A stretch of DNA of 64,000 nt from Streptomyces sp. NBC_01707. GTDB lineage: Bacteria > Actinomycetota > Actinomycetes > Streptomycetales > Streptomycetaceae. The notes beneath the pieces were generated by a model. That model was not told where the DNA came from. It did no database searches and worked only from the letters and a program-made list of their open reading frames with translations. Where the stretch lies: contig NZ_CP109190.1 of assembly GCF_041438805.1 (NCBI RefSeq), positions 8,556,001 through 8,620,000 on the forward strand. The letters are read 5' to 3'. The translations under genes were made by a program, and so were the position numbers. Below are positions 56,728-64,000 of the stretch, piece after piece. Within the stretch, counting starts at the first letter, position 1. Each line of letters opens with the position of its first letter.

Positions 56728-59262
56728 CTATCCCTTCCTCGTCAGTGCCTCGGGCCGATAAGGGGCATCGCGCATCTCCGTGGCGGGGTTTCCCCCCCAG
56801 CGTGCGTGCTGGGGGACTTCCTCGCCTTTCATGAGGAAGGAGTCGGGGGCGAGTACTGCGCCGTCGCCCATCGTCACGCCGTAGTGGACGTGGGCTCCCA
56901 CACCGAGGGTGCAGCCCGGGGCGATGGTGCTGCGATCGGACTTGAAGGTGCCGTCCTCCTGGGAGTGGCACTGGATCTTGGTTCCGGCGTTCAGCGTGCA
57001 GTCGCTCCCGATGGTGGTGAGCGTCCGCTCCGTCAGATAGCAGCCGTCATCGAAGACCCTGCTGCCGATCCGAACACCCAGCATCCGCCAGATCACGTTC
57101 TTGAAAGGGGTGCCGTTGAAGACGTTGAGGTACGTGTCGGGCACCTTCCAGAGGCGCTCGTGCCACCAGAAGTACGGGTCGTAGATGGAACACAACTGTG
57201 GTCGCAGCGCCCGGAATGCCGCGATACCGCGTTCCACCAGTACGAAGTAGACAGCGGTGAACCCAAGGCTGAACACCAGGAACACAGCGATCAGCACATG
57301 CCCGTAGGAGTCGTACAGTTCGGCGTTCGCCAAACCGAGAATCGTGAGCACGAAGAAGTGCAGCCACCGCACCAGCAGGAAGAAGACCATCGAGCGGATG
57401 TTGTAGCGGTTCTTCGCGGCGAGGCTGCGGCGCAACTCGTCGCCCGTCCGCAGATGGTCGAACCGGGAGTCGCGCTCGACCGACCGGGGGATCTCGAAGC
57501 ACGGCGAGCCGAGCAGGCCCACCCCCTCGCGCACCTCGCCGTCGAGCGGAACCATCACCTTCGTCGCCAGGAGACAGTTCTCACCCGTTCTGGCCCCTGA
57601 GGGATAGGCGATGTTGTTCCCGAGAAAGTTGTACGGGCCGATCGAGGCCCGGGACACCCGGAAGGACGTGCTCGAGAACTCGGCATTAACGATGGAGAGC
57701 CCGTCGGCGACCATCGTCCCGGTGCCGACAGAGCACAGATACGGGGTCTCGTGCTGCACTTCCGTGCCGAAGTTCGACCCGGTCTGCTCGACCCGGGACA
57801 AGTCGTATCCGAGGCCGCGCAGGTAATGGACGATGTAGGAGCTGTCACCGAACAGCCATTTGAAGAACTTGATGTTGGTCATACGCCCGATCGCCCGGTG
57901 CGCCGAGTAGTGAAAGCCGTACAGCGGATAGACCTTGTCCGGCTTGACGACCAGGTTCAGCAGGCGCGGAACGGTGAACAGCACGGCCAGACCCACGACG
58001 ACGAAGCCGAAGAACAACACCAGGGAAAGGAGCAGCGCGTCGATGTAGAGATCCGTCGACGTGAACCCCATCGTGTCCGGGCCCAACCGGTTGTTCAGCG
58101 CCGGAACCAGGGTCACCAGCATGTACGCGCCCCCGACAGTCAGCGGTACGTAGAGGAAGAGCATCTGAAGCACGGTGACGAGGCCGAAGCCCGCCCGGCG
58201 CAGCGTGCTGCACCTGGCCGGCCCGATCCTCAGGTAGTCGTGCTGCGCGAGCTGCGCCGGGGATCCGTGCCAGCGCTGACCGCCCGGGACGGCCTGGCCG
58301 CTGTACAGCGTGGACGTGTGGCCGAGCTGCGCCCCGTCGCCCATCGATGTGTCGATGTCGAGGACGGTCTTCTCGCCGATGAACACGTCCCGGCCGAGGG
58401 TGACGCGGCCGGTCTGGATGCGGCCGGCGTGCGCCCGGTAGCAGAGGAAGAACGAGTCCTTACGGATCACCGTGCCGGGGCCGATCGTGAGCAGGTCGGG
58501 GCAGACCGGAACGTTGCGGGAGAGGATCGTGACCCCCTTGCCGATCCGTGCGCCCAGGGCCCGCAGGTACAGCACGTACAGGGGATTGCCGACGAAGAAG
58601 ATCATCGGGTTGGCGTGGATCAACACCTTGACGGTCCAGAAACGTAGATACGTCAGGCCCCAGACCGGGAACTCGCGCGATTTCTGCCGGCCGACGAGGA
58701 GCCATTTGGCCGCGATCGGGAAGGTGCAGAGACCGACGAATCCGGTGCCGCCGAAGACGAACGATCGCAGGTAGATGTCGATCACATCCGAGCCGGCGGA
58801 GACCCATGCATAGCCCAGGTCGGCAACAAGTCCGGCGAGGAACGAATATCCCAGGAAGAGCAGGAACTGCAGCGTTCCGCAGAGGGCGTACCGCACCGTG
58901 CCGACCGGGGTCACCACCTCGGTCGACACCGGGGCCGACGATTCGACAGGGGCGGGCGCGGTGTCCGCGAGCCCCGTCGCCAGGCTTCGGATGGTCGGGT
59001 TCCGGTAGATGTCCTTCATCGACGCCGACGGGAGGTCCGTCCGCTTCCTGACCCGTGCGCAGAAGTGGGCCATCACCAACGAGTTGGCGCCCAGGTCGTC
59101 GAAGAAGTGGCTGTCGACCGACACCCGTTCGACGCACATGACGTCAGCGAGCACCTCGGCGAGATCTCTCTCGATGCCGGGCTCCGGGTCGGTGTACCCG
59201 CACTTGTCGATCGCGGATTCATCGGGCCCGGGCGTCAGGACTTCGAGGGATTTCTCCTCCAT
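56728..59262 (-). CDS. Carrier domain plus Pls/PosA-type membrane terminal domain
   Basis: The 844-residue protein starts with a peptidyl-carrier domain (DSHFFDDLGANSLVMAHFCA, phosphopantetheine Ser about 61). After a linker come six or more membrane helices (TLQFLLFLGYSFLAGLVADL; LVTVLQMLFLYVPLTVGGAY; others) interspersed with left-handed beta-helix hexapeptide regions (GARIGKGVTILSRNVPVCPD, IGPGTVIRKDSF; C-terminal IGSDCTLNAGTKIQCHS). This layout is the terminal region of poly-epsilon-lysine-synthetase-like proteins (Pls/PosA group; TIGR02353-type domain), where it catalyses chain elongation. Here it is separated from the adenylation domain. First gene of the operon; AAGGAG precedes ATG 59262. 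Confidence 0.88.
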   Translation of the reverse strand: MEEKSLEVLTPGPDESAIDKCGYTDPEPGIERDLAEVLADVMCVERVSVDSHFFDDLGANSLVMAHFCARVRKRTDLPSASMKDIYRNPTIRSLATGLADTAPAPVESSAPVSTEVVTPVGTVRYALCGTLQFLLFLGYSFLAGLVADLGYAWVSAGSDVIDIYLRSFVFGGTGFVGLCTFPIAAKWLLVGRQKSREFPVWGLTYLRFWTVKVLIHANPMIFFVGNPLYVLYLRALGARIGKGVTILSRNVPVCPDLLTIGPGTVIRKDSFFLCYRAHAGRIQTGRVTLGRDVFIGEKTVLDIDTSMGDGAQLGHTSTLYSGQAVPGGQRWHGSPAQLAQHDYLRIGPARCSTLRRAGFGLVTVLQMLFLYVPLTVGGAYMLVTLVPALNNRLGPDTMGFTSTDLYIDALLLSLVLFFGFVVVGLAVLFTVPRLLNLVVKPDKVYPLYGFHYSAHRAIGRMTNIKFFKWLFGDSSYIVHYLRGLGYDLSRVEQTGSNFGTEVQHETPYLCSVGTGTMVADGLSIVNAEFSSTSFRVSRASIGPYNFLGNNIAYPSGARTGENCLLATKVMVPLDGEVREGVGLLGSPCFEIPRSVERDSRFDHLRTGDELRRSLAAKNRYNIRSMVFFLLVRWLHFFVLTILGLANAELYDSYGHVLIAVFLVFSLGFTAVYFVLVERGIAAFRALRPQLCSIYDPYFWWHERLWKVPDTYLNVFNGTPFKNVIWRMLGVRIGSRVFDDGCYLTERTLTTIGSDCTLNAGTKIQCHSQEDGTFKSDRSTIAPGCTLGVGAHVHYGVTMGDGAVLAPDSFLMKGEEVPQHARWGGNPATEMRDAPYRPEALTRKG

Positions 59263-59810
59263 GCGAGCTCCTTGAGGAACTTTCGAGAGCCGTCGGCCAT
59301 GACGGTCGGCGCCCTTTGCGCGCGCTTTTCGATGGCCGGATCGAAAGGTCCGGAAGTCATGAGGCCGGGTATTTTGTCCGGTTCGAACACCGTTGCCTCA
59401 GTCTCGGCTGGCCTCCGTCGGGCTGCCACTCGAACTGCCCGGTTCGTTCCTGGTCCACGGTTCCGACGGGAGGGACGGCGATGAGCCGCGTAAGGGTCAT
59501 GGCCCACTGCGTGCGAGTGGCGTGTGGCCGACTCGGCAGGGAGCTGCGCCGGGTCGTGTGACGGCCAATTGGGAGAGCGCCGCGGGGTGATGACGGCTCC
59601 CGGGACGCCGCGGCTTCGATACGGCAGGGCGACGCCCACACGCTGTTCGGCGGTCGCACGGTGGTGCACACGGCCGGAACCGTCCCAAGTGCGTCGATCC
59701 AGTGAGGTACCGCCATCCGGGGGTCACGGCCCCGCGACCGCGGCCCTCGCCGGGACGTCCACCGTGCCCCGCCCACCGCCACGCCGCGGTCGCCGAAAGC
59801 AGTGCTCGGC
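59263..59810. other. Intergenic region upstream of the NRPS operon
   Basis: No convincing gene is seen on either strand. It separates two leftward operons and should contain the NRPS operon promoter and the thiolase operon terminator. No clear hairpin, operator or -10/-35 pair was recognised by eye. Confidence 0.55.
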
Positions 59811-61001
59811 TCAGCGCTCCAGGACCAGGGCCAGGCCCTGCCCGACACCGATGCACAGCGCCGCCAGTCCCGTGCCCGAGCCCGCTTCGGCGAGTTGGTG
59901 GGCGACTGCTCCGGCGATGCGGGCGCCGGAGGCGCCGAGGGGATGTCCGAGGGCGATGGCTCCGCCCCTCGTGTTGAGGAGGCCGGAGTCGAGGTCGGGC
60001 AGGGCCGCGAGGCAGCCCAAGGCCTGGGCCGCGTAGGCCTCGTTGAGCTCGACGGTGCGCAGGTCGCCGAAGTCGCGGCCGGCCTTCGTCAGGGCTTTGC
60101 GGATGGCTTCGACCGGGCCGAGACCGAAGTACTGCGGTTCGATGCCGGTCACGGCGCCGGCCCGGATCCTGGCCAGCGGCTCACGCCCGATCTCGGCCAG
60201 CCCTGCCTCGTCGGCCAGCAGCAGGGCTGCCGCGCCGTCGTTGAGAGGCGAGGCGTTCCCGGCCGTGACCGTACCGCCCTCACGGAAGACGGGCTTGAGG
60301 CGGGCGAGCGCATCGAGAGACGTGTCGTCCCGGATTCCCTCGTCGCGGGGCAGATCGACACCGTCGACGGGGACCACCTCGGCGTCGTAGGCACCGTCCT
60401 GCCACGCCTGCGAGGCCTTCCGGTGACTGGCGAGCGCGAAGACGTCCTGGGCCTCGCGGGTGATTCCGTACTTGTCGGCTATCAGCTCGGCGCTCTCGCC
60501 GAGCGGGATGGTCCACTCCTCGGGCATGCGCGGGTTGATCATCCTCCAGCCCAGGGTGGTGGAGTACAGCTGCTGGTTGCCTGCCGGGAACGCCCGTTCC
60601 GGTTTGGGCAACACCCACGGGGCGCGGCTCATGGACTCCACACCACCTGCCACCGCGATGGAGGCATCGCCGAGCGCCACTGCACGGGCGGCCTGGATGA
60701 CGGCCTCCATCCCCGAGCCGCACAGCCGGTTGACGGTGGCTCCGGGGACCGTTACGGGCAGTCCGGCCAGCAGTACCGCCATACGGGCGACATCGCGGTT
60801 CTCCTCCCCGGCGCCGTTGGAGTTTCCGAAGAGCACGTCGCCGATGAGGCCCGGATCCAGGGCGGGGCTACGGTCGAGCAGGCCACGCAGTACGCCGGCG
60901 GCGAGGTCGTCGGGGCGCACCGAGGACAGCGCCCCGCCGTAGCGGCCGATCGGGGTACGGACGGCGTCGACGACGTAGACGTCCCGCAGGTACTCGTTCA
61001 T
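59811..61001 (-). CDS. pcaF: Thiolase, beta-ketoadipyl-CoA thiolase-like
   Basis: The 396-residue type-I thiolase has nucleophilic Cys in NRLCGSGMEAV, the second motif ELNEAYAAQALGC, GGAIALGHPLGASG with catalytic His, and the final Cys in ALCIGVGQG. In beta-ketoadipate pathways it cleaves beta-ketoadipyl-CoA to succinyl-CoA and acetyl-CoA. The preceding CoA-transferase genes support that role, though other short ketoacyl-CoA substrates are possible. AGAAGGAG lies 7 bases before ATG 61001. It is the last gene of the aromatic catabolic operon. Confidence 0.9.
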   Translation of the reverse strand: MNEYLRDVYVVDAVRTPIGRYGGALSSVRPDDLAAGVLRGLLDRSPALDPGLIGDVLFGNSNGAGEENRDVARMAVLLAGLPVTVPGATVNRLCGSGMEAVIQAARAVALGDASIAVAGGVESMSRAPWVLPKPERAFPAGNQQLYSTTLGWRMINPRMPEEWTIPLGESAELIADKYGITREAQDVFALASHRKASQAWQDGAYDAEVVPVDGVDLPRDEGIRDDTSLDALARLKPVFREGGTVTAGNASPLNDGAAALLLADEAGLAEIGREPLARIRAGAVTGIEPQYFGLGPVEAIRKALTKAGRDFGDLRTVELNEAYAAQALGCLAALPDLDSGLLNTRGGAIALGHPLGASGARIAGAVAHQLAEAGSGTGLAALCIGVGQGLALVLER

Positions 61002-61117
61002 CGGGACTCCTTCTGTGGTGGAGAGAGAAGCGGGGGTGGGTGGTGCCGGCCCGCCGGTCCGGGGCGCTGTCCGGGAGCCTCGGCCGACGGGCGGTCAGGG
61101 GGATGGGCGGACCGCGG

Positions 61118-61762
61118 TCAGCCCATGGTGTCGGGCACGCGTACGCGCGCAGCGGTACGGCTGACGACGTCGTCCGCGCTGACGCCGGGAGCCGTTTCGA
61201 CGAGGACGAGACCGTCCTCGGTGACGTCCAGGACGCCGAGGTCGGTGATGATGCGGTCGACGCATGACCTGCCGGTCAGGGGCAGGGTGCAGGCCTCGAC
61301 GACCTTCGGGCTGCCGTCCTTGGCGCAGTGGTCCATGACGACGATCACCCGCCGGGCGCCGTGGACGAGATCCATCGCACCGCCCATGCCCTTCACCATC
61401 TTGCCCGGGATCATCCAGTTGGCGAGGTCCCCGGCGGCGGAGACCTGCATGGCCCCCAGAATCGCGGCGTCGATGTGACCGCCCCGGATCATCCCGAAGG
61501 ACAGTGACGAGTCGAAGAAGCTCGCGCCCGGCAGCACCGTCACCGTCTCCTTGCCCGCGTTGATGAGGTCCGGGTCCACATCCGCGTCGGCCGGGTACGG
61601 GCCGACGCCGAGGATGCCGTTCTCCGACTGCAGCACCACGTGCACCCCTTCGGCGATGTGCTCGGGCACCAGCGTGGGCAGTCCGATGCCGAGGTTCACG
61701 TAGTCGCCGTCCCGGATTTCGGCCGCCGCGCGTGCAGCCATCTCGTCCCTGGTCCAGGCCAT
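61118..61762 (-). CDS. pcaJ: 3-oxoacid CoA-transferase subunit B
   Basis: The 214-residue beta subunit has the start [20 protein letters not shown], the catalytic Glu in [14 protein letters not shown], then [19 protein letters not shown] and [16 protein letters not shown]. With subunit A it transfers CoA from succinyl-CoA to a 3-oxoacid (beta-ketoadipate in the pca pathway). Its ATG overlaps the stop of subunit A by one base (TGATG), so the subunits are made in equal amounts. Confidence 0.92.
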   Translation of the reverse strand: MAWTRDEMAARAAAEIRDGDYVNLGIGLPTLVPEHIAEGVHVVLQSENGILGVGPYPADADVDPDLINAGKETVTVLPGASFFDSSLSFGMIRGGHIDAAILGAMQVSAAGDLANWMIPGKMVKGMGGAMDLVHGARRVIVVMDHCAKDGSPKVVEACTLPLTGRSCVDRIITDLGVLDVTEDGLVLVETAPGVSADDVVSRTAARVRVPDTMG

Positions 61763-62544
61763 CAGCGCCGCACCGTCCCTCGTACCTGAGGCGCGGAGAC
61801 AGTGCGCCGTTCGATCTGCTTGTCCTCGGCCTGCTCCGGGGTCAGTTGGACCACCCGCTGGACGAAGACACCCGGGAGATGGATCTCGTCGGGGTCCAGC
61901 TCGCCGGGCTCGACCAGCTGCTCCACTTCGGCGACGGTGACGCGGCCGGCCATGGCGGCGAGCGGGTTGAAGTTGCGGGCCGAGCGGTGGAAGACGAGAT
62001 TGCCGTGGCGGTCGCCCCTGGCGGCGCGGACGAGTGCGAAGTCGGTGGTGATGCCGTGCTCGAGCACGTGCCGCCGGCCGTCGAACTCGCGTATTTCCTT
62101 GGGCGGTGAGGCGACTGCCACGGTGCCGTCGGGCGCGTAGCGCCAGGGCAGGCCACCGTCGGCGACCTGGGTGCCGACCCCGGCGGGGGTGAAGAACGCG
62201 GGGATGCCGCAGCCGCCGGCTCGCAGACGCTCGGCGAGCGTGCCCTGCGGCGTCAGCTCGACCAGCAGTTCCCCCGAGAGGTACTGGCGGGCGAACTCCT
62301 TGTTGTCGCCGACGTACGAGCCGGTGACACGGGCGATGCGGCGCGCGGCGAGGAGGATGCCGAGGCCGCCGCCGTCCACGCCGCAGTTGTTCGACACCAC
62401 GCTGAGCCCGCTCGCGCCGGTCGCGTACAGAGCCTGGATCAGCACGTCGGGAACACCGCTGAGACCGAAGCCGCCCACGGCCAACGACGCTCCGTCCATG
62501 ACACCGGCCAGCGCCTCCTCGGCGGTGGCGACCACCTTGTCCAT
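61762..62544 (-). CDS. pcaI: 3-oxoacid CoA-transferase subunit A
   Basis: The 260-residue alpha subunit has the start [20 protein letters not shown], the glycine-rich [60 protein letters not shown] and FFTPAGVGT. It partners the downstream B subunit. ACGGAG lies about 10 bases before ATG 62544. Located 95 bases after the monooxygenase gene in the same direction. Confidence 0.92.
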   Translation of the reverse strand: MDKVVATAEEALAGVMDGASLAVGGFGLSGVPDVLIQALYATGASGLSVVSNNCGVDGGGLGILLAARRIARVTGSYVGDNKEFARQYLSGELLVELTPQGTLAERLRAGGCGIPAFFTPAGVGTQVADGGLPWRYAPDGTVAVASPPKEIREFDGRRHVLEHGITTDFALVRAARGDRHGNLVFHRSARNFNPLAAMAGRVTVAEVEQLVEPGELDPDEIHLPGVFVQRVVQLTPEQAEDKQIERRTVSAPQVRGTVRR

Positions 62545-62639
62545 GTGTACTGCGCTCCGTTCGGGTCCGGGTCCGGCAGATCGCCGGACCGGCGTCAGCC
62601 TCGATTCGTGTGGTCCCTTGTGGGGCCTGTGCAGTGCCG

Positions 62640-64000
62640 TCAGCACTGGAGCACGGCTCTCAGTGCGCCGAGCAGCTCGGCGTAGGCCGAGGAGCCCGCC
62701 TGTGGTGCCTGGGTCGACCGCCAGGCGATGTGTCCGTCCGGGCGGACGAGCAGGCAACCCTCCTCGGCCGTCCCCGATGCCCGGCGCCACTCGCCGTAGG
62801 CGTCGCGGCTGTTCTCGGAGCCGATGCGCACGCACTTCAGCGGAATTCCCAGGGTGTCCCCGCATTCGGCCGCCGCGGCTTCCCACACGCCACCGGAAAG
62901 CCCGGTGAGCACGGTGAAGGTGCCCTTGCCGACGATGTCGAGAGTGGACAACCGGTTGCCGTCGCCGTCGACGAGCCAGGCGTGCGGCAGTTTCGCGCCG
63001 GGCCGGGTCGAGGGCTGGTGGAACAACTCCGGATCCCGTGCCCACACCTCGCCGGCGTCGCCGTCCGGGACGACCGCGGAGGAGACGTAACGCTGGTTCA
63101 TCTCGACGCCGTGGGCGTTGAACTCGTAGTTCTTCAGCTGGATGGCATCTTCCAGCGCCTGCCGTCGCTCGAGGCCGTCGGCCGTCTCGCTGCGGCATGC
63201 GGCGAGGCCGCCCGCGATGTCGTCCTCCTCGCTGTACTCGTCGAGCCCGAGCGCCTGGAAGATCGGGCCGAACTGGTCACGGCTGAGGTTGGCGCGGTCG
63301 ACGATCTGCTTGCCGACCGGCGCCCGCTCGGCGGTGTACGAGTCCAGCAGCCCGGGCCCGGCCTGACCACGGATGACCATGGCGAGCTTCCAGGCGAGGT
63401 TGTACGAGTCCTGGATCGAGGTGTTGGAACCGAGGCCGTTGGACGGCGGATGCCGGTGCACCGCGTCCCCGGCGCAGAAGACGCGCCCCGCCGAGTAGGT
63501 CGTGGCGTAGCTGTGGTTGACCGTCCACAGCGAGCTCGACGTGATCTCGACGGGGATCTCCCGGTCGCCGATCAGGTCGTGGACGATGTCCCGGGCGGTC
63601 GCCTCGTCCATCTCGGGCGGGGGCTGATCGATGTCGTAACCCCACACCAGCAGCCATTCGTTCCACGGCCGCACCATGCGCACCAGGCCCATGCCGATGC
63701 CGCCCATATGGGCGCCGGGACGCATCACCCAGTACAGAACGCTCGGGCGGTGGGCCACATGCCGGGAGAGATCGGCCTTGAAGGTGATGTTCATGCTGCC
63801 GGCCTTGCCGCTCTGCCCGGCGATCGGCAGCCCGATCTGCTCGGCCACACCGCTGCGGCTGCCGTCCGCACCGATCAGATAGCGGGCGCGCACGGTGAAC
63901 TCGTCTCCGCGCAGCCGGTCCCGGAGCCGGGCGGTGACTCCGTCGGCGTCCTGTTCCAGGCTGAGGAACTCGGTGTCGAAACGGACCTTGGCGCCCCGCT
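62640..64000 (-). CDS. FAD-dependent aromatic monooxygenase (phenol/chlorophenol hydroxylase type), 5' end missing
   Basis: 453 codons are present; the N-terminal FAD-binding start lies beyond the right edge, and reading is open to 64000. The visible part has [20 protein letters not shown], the second FAD motif [20 protein letters not shown] with [28 protein letters not shown], and the thioredoxin-like C-terminal domain ([17 protein letters not shown]). This is the PHBH-fold phenol 2-monooxygenase/TfdB-like class, which ortho-hydroxylates phenolic compounds. With the CoA-transferase and thiolase genes it points to degradation of an aromatic compound via a beta-ketoadipate-type route. Confidence 0.88.
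   Translation of the reverse strand, partial: RGAKVRFDTEFLSLEQDADGVTARLRDRLRGDEFTVRARYLIGADGSRSGVAEQIGLPIAGQSGKAGSMNITFKADLSRHVAHRPSVLYWVMRPGAHMGGIGMGLVRMVRPWNEWLLVWGYDIDQPPPEMDEATARDIVHDLIGDREIPVEITSSSLWTVNHSYATTYSAGRVFCAGDAVHRHPPSNGLGSNTSIQDSYNLAWKLAMVIRGQAGPGLLDSYTAERAPVGKQIVDRANLSRDQFGPIFQALGLDEYSEEDDIAGGLAACRSETADGLERRQALEDAIQLKNYEFNAHGVEMNQRYVSSAVVPDGDAGEVWARDPELFHQPSTRPGAKLPHAWLVDGDGNRLSTLDIVGKGTFTVLTGLSGGVWEAAAAECGDTLGIPLKCVRIGSENSRDAYGEWRRASGTAEEGCLLVRPDGHIAWRSTQAPQAGSSAYAELLGALRAVLQC

Noticed and set aside
1..64000. CRISPR arrays, tRNA/rRNA genes, intact IS elements, prophage genes, replication origin
   Set aside because: Scanned by eye; no regularly spaced repeats, no tRNA-like cloverleaf next to housekeeping genes, no transposase, integrase or phage structural motifs were seen.

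Overview
The window is chromosomal DNA of a Streptomyces-like actinomycete. The base composition is very GC-rich with strong G/C in third codon positions, GTG and TTG starts are common, and the gene types fit: sugar ABC transporters without their own ATPase, F420/deazaflavin and mycothiol-type enzymes, Tat lipoproteins, a DUF6643-like protein, TerD proteins, and pseudogenes in several stages of decay. No rRNA, tRNA, CRISPR array or intact insertion sequence was seen.

Layout. 0-6 kb: a secreted GH27 alpha-galactosidase facing a three-gene sugar ABC importer (binding lipoprotein and two permeases). 6-13.4 kb: a PASTA lipoprotein, a two-domain VOC protein, a SUMF1-fold protein, a P-loop/Nudix fusion, an M20 peptidase and a geranylgeranyl-reductase-like flavoprotein. 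Decayed sequence lies between some of these. 13.4-29.4 kb: regulator/target pairs (TetR with a nitroreductase, a two-component pair, MarR with a broken MFS pump, ROK), an SHOCT/ABC ATPase operon whose FtsX permease is deleted down to its ends, an anti-sigma-like kinase and a cysteine-synthase-fold enzyme. 29.4-38.6 kb: a DeoR regulator, a membrane protein with a lipase-like domain, a beta-helix/AAA+ fusion, an Rv1733c-like protein, DUF6643 and a double TerD protein. 38.6-49 kb: housekeeping and envelope genes (HpnB-like glycosyltransferase, Asp/Glu racemase, O-antigen-ligase-like protein, apolipoprotein N-acyltransferase Lnt, Nudix, MHS transporter, zwf and gnd).

50.0-59.3 kb is the most distinctive part: a five-gene leftward operon for a non-ribosomal product built on L-2,3-diaminopropionate (L-Dap). 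SbnA and SbnB should make L-Dap. A single NRPS (half-condensation, adenylation, carrier, thioesterase) should activate an amino acid. A SyrP-like Fe/2-oxoglutarate oxygenase should tailor it. An 844-residue membrane protein carries its own carrier domain fused to the terminal region found in poly-lysine-synthetase-like (Pls/PosA) enzymes. The combination resembles a Pls-type polymerase split into two polypeptides with dedicated monomer supply; a Dap polymer or Dap-containing amide is a reasonable but untested guess.

59.8-64 kb: a separate leftward operon for aromatic catabolism (FAD phenol-type monooxygenase, running off the right edge, then 3-oxoacid CoA-transferase subunits A and B, and a thiolase).

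Two themes cross the window. First, a repeat of about 220 bp with imperfect terminal inverted repeats occurs as one full copy, one nearly full copy and one end fragment; in two cases its CTAG end supplies the stop codon of the neighbouring gene. Second, at least eight genes have a TANNNT box 6-7 bases before the start codon, the arrangement expected for leaderless mRNAs.
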